Shown here: piece after piece, positions 1 through 7,906 of the stretch
Layout of the letters: each line of letters begins with the position of its first letter
Numbering within the stretch: position 1 is the stretch's first letter
Assembly: GCF_000397065.2 (NCBI RefSeq)
Contig: NZ_KE007326.1
Location: forward strand, 46,985-110,984
Source: Marinobacter lipolyticus SM19
Lineage (GTDB): Bacteria; Pseudomonadota; Gammaproteobacteria; Pseudomonadales; Oleiphilaceae
Length of the DNA stretch: 64,000 nucleotides
Direction: 5' to 3'
The notes under the pieces: model-generated
Databases searched by the model: none
Told to the model about the DNA's origin: nothing
The model's input: the letters and a program-made list of their open reading frames with translations, nothing else
Program-made: the position numbers and the translations under genes

Positions 1-846
1 AGAATCGTAACCCAGGTTCGGAGCCCTGCGCACACGACGCTGACCGGCATTATATCCCCAGCCATTGCGCGGATTGATGATCTGATTCAGGGTTTCGTGG
101 ATCAGGATTGCACCACCCGCCAGACGAGGCGGTGACTGGGTAAACGAGAGGTAGTAGAAAATGACGTTGTCGAGATCTTCTTCACCGCCTTCCGGGTTGT
201 AAAAATTAAAGAAGGCTTCCTGCTGGGATGTAACGAGAGAGTAATCGCCATCGGTCTGGACCGCCACCTCACTGGAACGGCGAGTGACACTGACTCCACG
301 CCACCGGGTCAGGTGATTCCAGATCGCCTGCCATGCCTTTTCTTCATTATTACCATGCAATATGGGGAACGGGTAGCCGCCAAATGCGCCGTCGAGACCT
401 TCACCCTCGCCAACGATCTCCGCGTTCACGGCATTTTCCCTTGTGTTCTCGGCAACCCAGTCCGGAACGGCATGGGTACGGCGAGTCTTGTAGACAGGGA
501 TCCGAAAGGTAGAGGGGTAAGCCTCAACCATTGCCTTTACACCATCAGTAAGGTGCTCACTGTACTGATCCACGTTGGATTCATTGATCGTAAACAGCAC
601 TTCATCATCCGGGAACGGATTGATGTGGTGCTGGCCGCTGCCTTTGTATCCATCCGGCGGGGTGGTCAGACCGCCATCCCAGGCGGGAATGGTCCCTGCC
701 CCATTGCCCGCCTTGATTGAACCAAATGGCGTCAGATCCTGCCCCAACCGGGCAGCCTCACTGGATGAAACGGCGGCCAACGCCGGAACAGAAGCCACGG
801 AAAGTGCAAGCATGCTGCCCAGTAAAAAGTTCTTGTTATAGATCAT
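1..846 (-). CDS. DUF1329 family exported protein (3' end outside window)
   Basis: Open reading frame running off the left edge: 282 residues from an ATG at 846, with no stop inside the window. Residues 1-24 form a typical Sec signal peptide ending in PALA, so the product should be periplasmic or outer-membrane associated. The mature part (SSEAARLGQDLTPFGSIKAG, then GTIPAWDGGL) matches my memory of the start of DUF1329 proteins, which are often encoded beside DUF1302 outer-membrane proteins and RND-type lipid transporters. Function is not established. Only the N-terminal half or so is visible; neighbours that could confirm a DUF1302/DUF1329 pair lie outside the window. Confidence 0.8.
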   Translation of the reverse strand, partial: MIYNKNFLLGSMLALSVASVPALAAVSSSEAARLGQDLTPFGSIKAGNGAGTIPAWDGGLTTPPDGYKGSGQHHINPFPDDEVLFTINESNVDQYSEHLTDGVKAMVEAYPSTFRIPVYKTRRTHAVPDWVAENTRENAVNAEIVGEGEGLDGAFGGYPFPILHGNNEEKAWQAIWNHLTRWRGVSVTRRSSEVAVQTDGDYSLVTSQQEAFFNFYNPEGGEEDLDNVIFYYLSFTQSPPRLAGGAILIHETLNQIINPRNGWGYNAGQRRVRRAPNLGYDS

Positions 847-989
847 TTGAAACCTTACTTCCGTCTGGAAGCCCTTAGAAGGGCCTTTTATTGTCGTTTT
901 ATGGTTTATCGACTATTCAACACAGATTAGACGATTGGCCAATATTGTCTATCGACCGAAAGTGCGATTTTGGCCTTCGCGGGCCTTCC

Positions 990-3632
990 CTAGCCCGCAA
1001 GGCTCTTGTGAACCACCTCATACACGTCCCGTGACAACCCTTGCTTGTCGCGAATCTGCTCTAGAGCAGCTTTCATTTGGTCACCATGAACCGGCGCAAA
1101 CTTTTTCCAGCGGGTCAACGGTGTCACCAGGCGCGCCGCAATCTGCGGGTTGCTGTCATCCAGCCGCGATACCTGATCCGCCAGGAAACGGTACCCGGAA
1201 CCATCCGCCGCGTGGAACGTCGCCAGGTTCTGACCGGCAAACACGCCGATAACCGAACGCACTTTGTTGGGATTTTTCCAATCGAACGCCTCGTGCGCCA
1301 TCAACTGCCGGATCTGATCAAGGCCTCCGGTCGCAGGGCTCGAAGACTGCACCGAGAACCACTGCTCTACGACCTGTGGATCATCGGAGAACTGCTGGTA
1401 GAACGCCTCCAGCACCTGATCACGGTCCGCCGCAAAACCGGAGTTCACCAACGCCCGTAGCGCTCCCATGCGGTCGGTCATATTATCCGCTTCCCGGAAC
1501 TGGTTTACGGCCAGATCCCTGCCCTCCTCATCATCAATGTGCAGCAGCCAGGCCAGCGCCGTATTTCGCAGGCTGCGACCAGCAATGGCTACTGGTGTCA
1601 ATTCATAGACCCCCGTGCAGTCGATACGACGGTAACACGCCAACAGATCTTCCCTGAGGGAAATCGCGAGGTGAGTAAGCACCCTCTCCCTCGCCCGGTG
1701 TATTGCCTGCACATCCGGACTGTCAGCCAGCTCAATCAGGTAGGCTTCCGACGGCAGCTGCAACATCTTGGCCACCAGAGCCTGGTCCAGAGAGGGATCC
1801 GACATCAGATGGCGATAGGCAGCCACCAGCCGGGGCTCAATCTCGGCCTTGTCCGGGGCGCCAACCAGAGATGAGATCACATCCACCGCCAGCCGCTGGC
1901 CGGCATCCCAACGGTTGAATCCGTCGGAGTCGTGACTCATCAGGAACTGCAGTTGCTCCCTGGTCCAGGGATAAGTCACCCGCACGGGCGCAGAGAATTG
2001 CCTCAGTAACGAGGGAACCGGCCGCTCACTGACGTCATTGAATTCGAATGTGTGGCTTGTCTCCGTCAACTCCAGCACCCGCTCGGCAGGCGCGTCATCG
2101 TCACCGTCGGCCATCTTCAATGGCATATCGTTTCCGCTGCCATCAAGCAGGCCCAGCGCAAATGGGATATGCTGGGGCCGCTTATCTTCCTGACCAGGCG
2201 TATCAGGAATGGCCTGCTCAACAGTCAGATTATAAGTACCGGCCTGCTCATCGTAACGGTCGCTGATGTTGAGCACCGGAGTGCCTGCCTGTTCATACCA
2301 GAGACGGAATTGTGAGAGATCACGACCGCTGGCGTCTTCCATGGCTTTGACAAAATCATCCGTGGTAACGGCCTGCCCATCATGACGCTCGAAATAAAGA
2401 TCACTGCCTTTTCGGAACAACTCGGGGCCCAACAAGGTATGAATCATCCGTACCACTTCCGCCCCTTTTTCATAAATGGTCAGGGTGTAGAAGTTGGAAA
2501 TTTCCATGTACGACGCCGGGCGCACCGGGTGTGCCATGGGGCCGCCATCCTCGGCGAACTGCGCCGTTCTCAACAGGGTGACGTCCTCGATACGTTTGAC
2601 CGTGGGCGAGCCCATGTCTGACGAAAACTGCGAATCCCGGAAGACCGTAAAGCCTTCCTTCAGGCTGAGCTGGAACCAGTCGCGACAGGTGACACGGTTG
2701 CCGGACCAGTTATGGAAGTACTCATGAGCCACAATTGCTTCAATACGCTGGAACGCCAGATCCGTCGCGGTCTCCTGGCTGGCAAGAACGCACGAGGAGT
2801 TGAAAATGTTCAGCCCCTTGTTTTCCATCGCCCCCATGTTGAAGTCATCCACGGCAACGATCATGAAAATATCCAGGTCGTATTCCCGCCCGTAGACTTC
2901 TTCATCCCAGCGCATGGAGCGCTTGAGGGAATCCATCGCGTGTTCGCATTTCTCTGAGTTGCGTGGTTCCACGTACATCCGCAGATCGATATCGCGACCA
3001 GAAATGGTCGAGAAGTTGTCCCGCTTTTCCACCAGGTCGCCAGCCACCAGTGCAAACAGGTAGCAAGGCTTTGGGAACGGATCTTCCCAGGTCACAAAGT
3101 GTCGGCCGTCCGCCAGGTCACCACGTTCAATATCGTTACCGTTGGACAGCAGGATCGGGTAGCTGGACTTGTCTGCTTCTATCCGCGTACGGAACCGAGC
3201 CATCACGTCTGGCCGGTCCGGGAAGAAAGTGATGCAACGGAAGCCCTCGGCCTCGCACTGGGTGCAAAACATTCCCGAGGACTTATATAGCCCCTCAAGA
3301 CGGGTGTTGTTGTGGGGTTCAATCCAGGTGACCACCTGAAGCTCAAAGGCATCGGGTACATCGGCAATCACCAGCAAATCACCGAGATCCTCGTATTGCG
3401 CCGTATCCAGGGCATCGCCATCGAGGGCCACGGATTCCAATTTCAGACTGTCACCATCCAGTTCCAGGGCTCCACGGCTGTCGACCGACTCCGGATTCCG
3501 TCGCATGGATAACGTGCTGTGGACGCGGGCACCGTCTTCGTACAGCTCGAACCTGAGATCAACGTGATCCACCAGAAAATCCGGTACTCGATAATCCTTC
3601 AGGTAAGTAGTCTTTGGCTGGTTGGTACGCAT
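990..3632 (-). CDS. pepN: Aminopeptidase N, M1 family
   Basis: Cytosolic zinc aminopeptidase releasing N-terminal residues from peptides in protein turnover. 880 residues, close to the 870 of E. coli PepN. The substrate-binding GAMEN motif is at residues 267-271, the zinc site HEYFH at 303-307 with the third ligand Glu near 326 (LKEGF). The C-terminal half is the usual helical domain. The reading frame is open further upstream to 3701, but the ATG at 3632 is chosen because GGAGA lies 8 nt before it and the protein then begins MRTNQPKTTYLKDYRVPDF, like the family. It stands at the end of a minus-strand run behind the DUF2797 and YeaC genes, 87 nt after the former. All catalytic motifs are intact. 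Confidence 0.97.
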   Translation of the reverse strand: MRTNQPKTTYLKDYRVPDFLVDHVDLRFELYEDGARVHSTLSMRRNPESVDSRGALELDGDSLKLESVALDGDALDTAQYEDLGDLLVIADVPDAFELQVVTWIEPHNNTRLEGLYKSSGMFCTQCEAEGFRCITFFPDRPDVMARFRTRIEADKSSYPILLSNGNDIERGDLADGRHFVTWEDPFPKPCYLFALVAGDLVEKRDNFSTISGRDIDLRMYVEPRNSEKCEHAMDSLKRSMRWDEEVYGREYDLDIFMIVAVDDFNMGAMENKGLNIFNSSCVLASQETATDLAFQRIEAIVAHEYFHNWSGNRVTCRDWFQLSLKEGFTVFRDSQFSSDMGSPTVKRIEDVTLLRTAQFAEDGGPMAHPVRPASYMEISNFYTLTIYEKGAEVVRMIHTLLGPELFRKGSDLYFERHDGQAVTTDDFVKAMEDASGRDLSQFRLWYEQAGTPVLNISDRYDEQAGTYNLTVEQAIPDTPGQEDKRPQHIPFALGLLDGSGNDMPLKMADGDDDAPAERVLELTETSHTFEFNDVSERPVPSLLRQFSAPVRVTYPWTREQLQFLMSHDSDGFNRWDAGQRLAVDVISSLVGAPDKAEIEPRLVAAYRHLMSDPSLDQALVAKMLQLPSEAYLIELADSPDVQAIHRARERVLTHLAISLREDLLACYRRIDCTGVYELTPVAIAGRSLRNTALAWLLHIDDEEGRDLAVNQFREADNMTDRMGALRALVNSGFAADRDQVLEAFYQQFSDDPQVVEQWFSVQSSSPATGGLDQIRQLMAHEAFDWKNPNKVRSVIGVFAGQNLATFHAADGSGYRFLADQVSRLDDSNPQIAARLVTPLTRWKKFAPVHGDQMKAALEQIRDKQGLSRDVYEVVHKSLAG

Positions 3633-3719
3633 GGGCTGTCTCCAGAAATTCGTGTCAGTCGGCGCGAGTTGAAAAGTGCCGATGCAAATTGGTTCTCGCA
3701 ATGTGACTCTCGAACGGGC

Positions 3720-4562
3720 TCAGGTCTTGGGAAATACCCGGAAGCGGACATCATATCCGGTGTATTTACGAATATTGATCACTCCAGTATCAAGCATCAG
3801 GTACTGCCCCTTGATGCCCTGGAGCGTGCCTTCCGCAGAAGGCTCTTTGTCCAGGTTATGGGTTTTGACTTTCTGCGGCCAGACCTGGACCGGATAACTG
3901 AGCCCCAGTCCCCGCTCATCCACTGCTTGTAACGCACCCTCTCCGTGGGCTGCTTTCAGTTGTTCAAGATCGTCGGCGATCAATGCCAGCAACCTGTCGC
4001 GCTCGGCCGCCAGATCCGTTTCAGGCACATCACCTTTGAGCATGGCGCGCCAGTTAGTCCGGTCAGATACGTGTTCCTTACAGGCCACTTCAACGAATCC
4101 TGCCAACTGACGGGTGGCAACACGCAATATGGGGATAGCCTCAACCGCACCTTGATCGATCCACCGCGTCGGCACCTGGGAAGCCCTGGTAATACCGACT
4201 TTCAGACCCGATGAGTTTGCCAGATACACCACGTGCTCCACCATGCAATGGGTCTCACCCCATTCCGGCTCGCGACACGTGCCCTCGTGATAATGGCATT
4301 TCTCCGGGCTCATGATGCAGCTGTCGCAAGCCGCAAGCTTGCGGAAACAAGGGTAGCAGTAGCCCTGACCAAAACTCTTTTTGGTGACACGATCACAGTG
4401 GATACAACGGATAATCCCGTCATAGTCTATCTGTACCGGGTACCCGATCATGTCGTTAAGGGGAACCCGCGTATCGCCAACCTGAATCACATAATCGACC
4501 GGCTGGCCAGCCTCAGCCGGCATCTTCCGGAGCCTGCCACTAACATCCACCAATGCCTTCAA
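3720..4562 (-). CDS. DUF2797 protein, Cys-rich, GIY-YIG-like segment
   Basis: 280-residue protein of the uncharacterised DUF2797 family. The N-terminal third carries a set of cysteines and histidines (CIHCDRV, CYPCFRKLAACDSC, then CHYHEGTC) that look like a metal-binding region. Near residue 110 comes VYLANSSGLKVGITR, which resembles the GIY-YIG nuclease signature; this relation is inferred from pattern, not proven. Start choice: TTG at 4562 overlaps the TGA of the upstream gene and has GAGG 7 nt before it; a GTG at 4550 is the alternative. The first ATG (residue 14) is too late because it would cut into the conserved RLRKM start of the family. Translationally coupled to the YeaC-type gene. 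Confidence 0.75.
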   Translation of the reverse strand: MKALVDVSGRLRKMPAEAGQPVDYVIQVGDTRVPLNDMIGYPVQIDYDGIIRCIHCDRVTKKSFGQGYCYPCFRKLAACDSCIMSPEKCHYHEGTCREPEWGETHCMVEHVVYLANSSGLKVGITRASQVPTRWIDQGAVEAIPILRVATRQLAGFVEVACKEHVSDRTNWRAMLKGDVPETDLAAERDRLLALIADDLEQLKAAHGEGALQAVDERGLGLSYPVQVWPQKVKTHNLDKEPSAEGTLQGIKGQYLMLDTGVINIRKYTGYDVRFRVFPKT

Positions 4563-4849
4563 GACTTGACCTCGACAAACTGCGATGGATCCACATCACT
4601 GGCGGCAGATGCCTGTTTCACCGATGGGTCGCAAGCGGTTCCGGCCTTGCTTCCGCGATCCAGGTAGCCGACCCGTTCGGTCTCGGGAATGCCGTGTGTA
4701 TTCTCGTAATAGATAACCGCTTCCAGGCAGATCTCGCGCTGCTCTGGCGTTAGCGCGCGGCCATCCGGCCATTTGCCCAGCTCAATAGAACGGCGCAGAT
4801 TCTGGTAAACCGCTGGATCCAGCCGCTCAATCAGCTCTTCGTATGTCAT
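4559..4849 (-). CDS. YeaC-type protein (DUF1315)
   Basis: 96-residue protein recognised by the ELGKWPDGRALTPEQRE stretch, nearly the same as in E. coli YeaC. Function unknown. The ATG at 4849 is used because GGAGAA sits 7 nt upstream; a TTG 15 nt earlier is open but lacks a ribosome site. Its stop overlaps the start of the DUF2797 gene, so the two are probably translated together and pepN may be in the same transcript. The upstream region holds a Fur-box-like sequence (4909-4923) about 60 nt before the start, so this gene could also respond to iron, although the box fits a promoter on the other strand better. Confidence 0.85.
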   Translation of the reverse strand: MTYEELIERLDPAVYQNLRRSIELGKWPDGRALTPEQREICLEAVIYYENTHGIPETERVGYLDRGSKAGTACDPSVKQASAASDVDPSQFVEVKS

Positions 4850-4894
4850 GGTCTTCTCCTGCAAAACACTTCTGATAAAAATAGTTGCAACGGG

Positions 4895-4924
4895 TTGACA
4901 GACGCAAATGATAATGATTATTAT
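4895..4924 (+). promoter_or_regulatory. Sigma-70 promoter of a putative small RNA
   Basis: TTGACA at 4895-4900, an 18-nt spacer and TATTAT at 4919-4924. No plus-strand coding sequence follows; instead a terminator ends the unit about 90 nt downstream. The promoter overlaps the Fur box. Confidence 0.65.
4909..4923 (+). promoter_or_regulatory. Fur box (7-1-7 type)
   Basis: TGATAATGATTATTA differs at one position from the palindrome TGATAATNATTATCA recognised by the ferric uptake regulator. It overlaps the -10 element of the plus-strand promoter at 4895-4924, the classic position for repression by Fur when iron is plentiful. Confidence 0.75.
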
Positions 4925-4930
4925 TACCTC

Positions 4931-5016
4931 ACCAAATGACGAAGGTCGTATTCATTTGGTCTCTCTCATCAGGAGCTATAAGCTCTCTTAATGCCCCACC
5001 GTGGTGGGGCTTTTTT
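4931..5016 (+). ncRNA. Putative Fur-regulated small RNA (RyhB/PrrF type)
   Basis: Predicted transcript of about 86 nt from about 6-7 nt after the -10 box to the end of the T-run. It starts with a hairpin (ACCAAATGA 4931-4939 pairing with TCATTTGGT 4952-4960), continues with an unpaired stretch including TCTCATCAGGAGCTATAAGC, and ends in a GC-rich terminator. This is the layout of Hfq-binding iron-sparing small RNAs such as RyhB of enterics and PrrF of pseudomonads. Iron control is inferred from the Fur box; homology to PrrF was not tested. It lies opposite the minus-strand genes, and its T-run overlaps the rhomboid stop codon. Confidence 0.6.
4993..5016 (+). terminator. Rho-independent terminator of the small RNA
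   Basis: GCCCCACC-GT-GGTGGGGC, a perfect 8-bp GC-rich stem, followed by six T. The T-run is on the plus strand only, so it terminates plus-strand transcription although neighbouring genes are on the minus strand. Confidence 0.85.
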
Positions 5017-5875
5017 ATGTTCTCTCCGTTCGAACAGGCAACACCAGCGCCAGTGCGATACCGGCAATGAAACCGCCGAGATGTGCTTCATTTGCCATTC
5101 GCCCCAACCCCAGCACTTCGGGTAACGGCGTGAAACCGATGACCATCCAAACCACCGCAAACGTGACCAAAGCCGGCGGGAACTGAAATCTGGGTACACG
5201 CCGCTGACTCAACCAGCAATACCCGAGAATGCCGTAAACCACACCGGACAAGCCACCAAACAGGGGGCCGGACACAAAATACTGCAGCCCGTTGGACACC
5301 AGGCTGGTGAAAACAAACAGCCCCGCCAACCTCGCTTTACCATCAAACCATTCGACCTGGCTGCCCAGGAACCAGAGCATGACCGAGTTGAAGATAATAT
5401 GAGTCCAGCTGAAGTGCAGGAAATCCGGTGAAATCAGACGCCAGATCTGTCCGCCGGCAAGGGTTTCCCGTAAGGCATACACCCTTGATGACAGGGTATG
5501 CCAGTCAAACTGCTGGGGATCGACCATCATCAACAGCGTGGAAACCTGGTTGCGCCCCATCCCGGTGACCCAAGCCATCAGCAAAGCAAATACAATCACG
5601 CCCAGTACCAGTGGAGCATGACCGGGTGATGGCTGCCATCGCCCGCCACGGTACACCGGAGATTGGCTTTTGTAGTTCACCGCTTCACGTAACTCCGGTT
5701 CGGACAGAAAACGCTCCAGTGCCTTCAGAACCGGCTCGGCATGATCCGGATGCTCCAGCCACAGCACCTGAAATTCACCCTCTTCGGTAATCCGGTGCTC
5801 GACGCCCTGTTCACGTAGCCAGCGACTGAACCCCGCCAGGTTGACACTGGTATCAATCTGTTTGACCCGATACAC
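5015..5875 (-). CDS. Rhomboid family intramembrane serine protease (GlpG-like)
   Basis: 286-residue inner-membrane protease. The N-terminal 60-70 residues match the small cytoplasmic domain of GlpG-type rhomboids; six or so membrane segments follow. Catalytic Ser is S210 in GGLSGVVYG and catalytic His is H265 in NEAHLGGFIAG; the oxyanion-region H154 and N163 are also present (E. coli GlpG uses S201 and H254). It starts with GTG at 5875, only 3 nt after the TAG of the phosphatase gene, with GAGG 7 nt before it, so it is the last gene of the nadK-phosphatase-rhomboid operon. Its TAA stop lies in the T-run of the opposite-strand small-RNA terminator. Confidence 0.92.
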   Translation of the reverse strand: MYRVKQIDTSVNLAGFSRWLREQGVEHRITEEGEFQVLWLEHPDHAEPVLKALERFLSEPELREAVNYKSQSPVYRGGRWQPSPGHAPLVLGVIVFALLMAWVTGMGRNQVSTLLMMVDPQQFDWHTLSSRVYALRETLAGGQIWRLISPDFLHFSWTHIIFNSVMLWFLGSQVEWFDGKARLAGLFVFTSLVSNGLQYFVSGPLFGGLSGVVYGILGYCWLSQRRVPRFQFPPALVTFAVVWMVIGFTPLPEVLGLGRMANEAHLGGFIAGIALALVLPVRTERT

Positions 5876-5878
5876 GAA

Positions 5879-6892
5879 CTACCTCGCCACGCTGTCTTCG
5901 CTGGTTGGGTAGTCGGGCTGCTCTGGCCGATCCACATCCACCCAAACGAATTTGTCTTTGCACAAGGTACGTTCGCCATCCATCCGATAAGCCACCAGTT
6001 TGCCGTATTTAACGGCGCTGTAATCAATGCAGGCAACGTTAGGCTTCAGTGGCGCGGGACTGCTATCCATCCAGTAATGCCCCACAAATACCGGCGGCTC
6101 ACTCAGCGGGTAGGAAATCAGTTGGCGCCGTTCATCATCGGACAACTCCATCCGTGCTACTTCCGGAGGCAGTGGGTCGGGCTGGAACACAACGTCGGCA
6201 TAAGTTTGTGGATCTTCGGCCCAGAACTTGGTGCGGAAGAACTCACGCACATAACCATCCTTGCCGGTAATCTTCACACCCTCCGGCAATCGCAGGTCGG
6301 TCCCACGTAGCAGGGTATCCATCACCTGGCCGGCAAACGACTCAATTGCGGATGAGGCATGGAGAAAGTCCTCATCGATGCAGGCGCCGCCCTGGGCATG
6401 CTTGAACTTTTCGATCAGCTCACCATCCCAGCATGCATGCACGACACGGAATCCTTCCTCCTCAATAAACAATGGAATGGTGTAAAACCATTCGAGGAAT
6501 TCGTTCCACTCATGGGGGTAGTGTTCAAATTGATCCAGAGTTTCCCGGATCAGGCGATCGTGGCGGGCATTATGCTCCCTCAACCACTGCTTGCCGCTGC
6601 CAGGCCGGGCCCGGGTGCAATAACCCAGAGCATTGTACTCGTGGTTTCCCATCACAATACGGGCTGAGCCGTGGTCCACCATATCCCGAACCAGATGCAA
6701 CGCCTCACGAATTCGTGGGCCGCGATCAATGATGTCACCAATAAAAATGGCCTGACGCCGAGGGTGCTCATAGATTCCGTTCACTTTGCGGTAGCCCATC
6801 TGCTCCAACAAATGGATCAGTGTGTGGGCACACCCGTGAATATCGCCGATGATATCGTAACCACGGTTCGCGGTTTTTATCTGTCCTGACAT
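5879..6892 (-). CDS. Metallophosphoesterase of the Ser/Thr phosphatase family
   Basis: 337-residue calcineurin-like phosphatase. The five-block metal signature is clear: GDIHG (residues 16-20), GDIIDRG, GNHEYN, and later histidines (VVHACWDGE, VGHYW). This set is shared by diadenosine tetraphosphatase (ApaH), PrpE and protein phosphatases, so the substrate cannot be told from sequence. An ATG at 6892 follows the NAD kinase stop by 2 nt; a TTG at 6898 overlapping that stop is the alternative. Sandwiched between nadK and the rhomboid gene with almost no gaps, it is co-transcribed with both. Confidence 0.9.
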   Translation of the reverse strand: MSGQIKTANRGYDIIGDIHGCAHTLIHLLEQMGYRKVNGIYEHPRRQAIFIGDIIDRGPRIREALHLVRDMVDHGSARIVMGNHEYNALGYCTRARPGSGKQWLREHNARHDRLIRETLDQFEHYPHEWNEFLEWFYTIPLFIEEEGFRVVHACWDGELIEKFKHAQGGACIDEDFLHASSAIESFAGQVMDTLLRGTDLRLPEGVKITGKDGYVREFFRTKFWAEDPQTYADVVFQPDPLPPEVARMELSDDERRQLISYPLSEPPVFVGHYWMDSSPAPLKPNVACIDYSAVKYGKLVAYRMDGERTLCKDKFVWVDVDRPEQPDYPTSEDSVAR

Positions 6893-6894
6893 GC

Positions 6895-7779
6895 TCAACT
6901 CGCTGCAATCTCACTGGCCCAGCCCAGCTTACCGCGGCATGTGGCGTAAAAATTGTGATCCGTAGGATGAATAAGACGGATCTTGAACGGTTTCTTGGTG
7001 ATTCGGATGATATCGCCGGGAGCACAAGCAACATTCATCTGCCCGTCGAAACTGATCTGCGGATAGGTCTCGTTGGTCTCACCGATAACCAGCTTGATCT
7101 CACTCTTACCGTCTACCACGATGGGCCGGCTACTCAAGGTATGGGGGAACATGGGCACAAGCACGATGGCATCCAGCTTGGGGTGCATGATCGGCCCACC
7201 AGCGGATAACGAATACGCGGTCGACCCCGTGGGAGTAGACACAATAAGGCCATCCGAACGCTGGCTATATACGAAATGTCCGTCAATAAACAGGTCGAAG
7301 CCGATCATCCGGGTAGACTTGCCGGGATGCAGTACCACGTCATTCAGCGCGGTTCCAAACCCCAACGGCTGACCGTTACGCTCCACATTACCGTCCAGCA
7401 GAAAGCGGGTTTCCTCAATGTACTCGCCCTGAAGCACCTTACCCAGGCGCTCTTCAAGATCCGACGGGGAGATATCGGTCAGAAATCCCAGGCGACCACG
7501 ATTAACGCCGAGCAGCGGAATCTTGGATTTGGCCAACTCCCGTGCTGCGCCAAGCAGGCTGCCATCACCGCCAACCACAATCACCAGATCACAGATCTCA
7601 CCCAACAGCTTCTTGCTGGCCACTTGCAGACCATGGCCGGGGAGCATACTGGCCGTGTCTTCCTCGATAATGACATGGTAGTGGTTATTCACCAGGTACT
7701 GTTTGAGCTGGCGCAGGGATTCCACCACCTTGACGCTGCCCATACGGCCAATGACGCCGATATTCCTGAATTGATCCAT
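6895..7779 (-). CDS. nadK: NAD kinase
   Basis: 294 residues, the usual length. Phosphorylates NAD to NADP in the cytosol. Diagnostic motifs: GGDG at 70-73 (VVVGGDGSLLGAAR), NRGRLGFLTD, and GSTAYSLSAGGPI. The ATG at 7779 has AGGAAG 7 nt upstream. First gene of the nadK-phosphatase-rhomboid operon; 127 nt separate it from the gene upstream, with no clear promoter that I can name. Confidence 0.97.
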   Translation of the reverse strand: MDQFRNIGVIGRMGSVKVVESLRQLKQYLVNNHYHVIIEEDTASMLPGHGLQVASKKLLGEICDLVIVVGGDGSLLGAARELAKSKIPLLGVNRGRLGFLTDISPSDLEERLGKVLQGEYIEETRFLLDGNVERNGQPLGFGTALNDVVLHPGKSTRMIGFDLFIDGHFVYSQRSDGLIVSTPTGSTAYSLSAGGPIMHPKLDAIVLVPMFPHTLSSRPIVVDGKSEIKLVIGETNETYPQISFDGQMNVACAPGDIIRITKKPFKIRLIHPTDHNFYATCRGKLGWASEIAAS

Positions 7780-7906
7780 GTAACTTCCTGTGGTGTCGGG
7801 AATGGAGCCGGGCCTGTGTCATGGCAAGACCCGGTGACGTTCTGGGACAGTTTAACGAAAGTTACACCGATACTGAAAAAAGAGTCAGGCCAGGGGGAAG
7901 ATCCAC

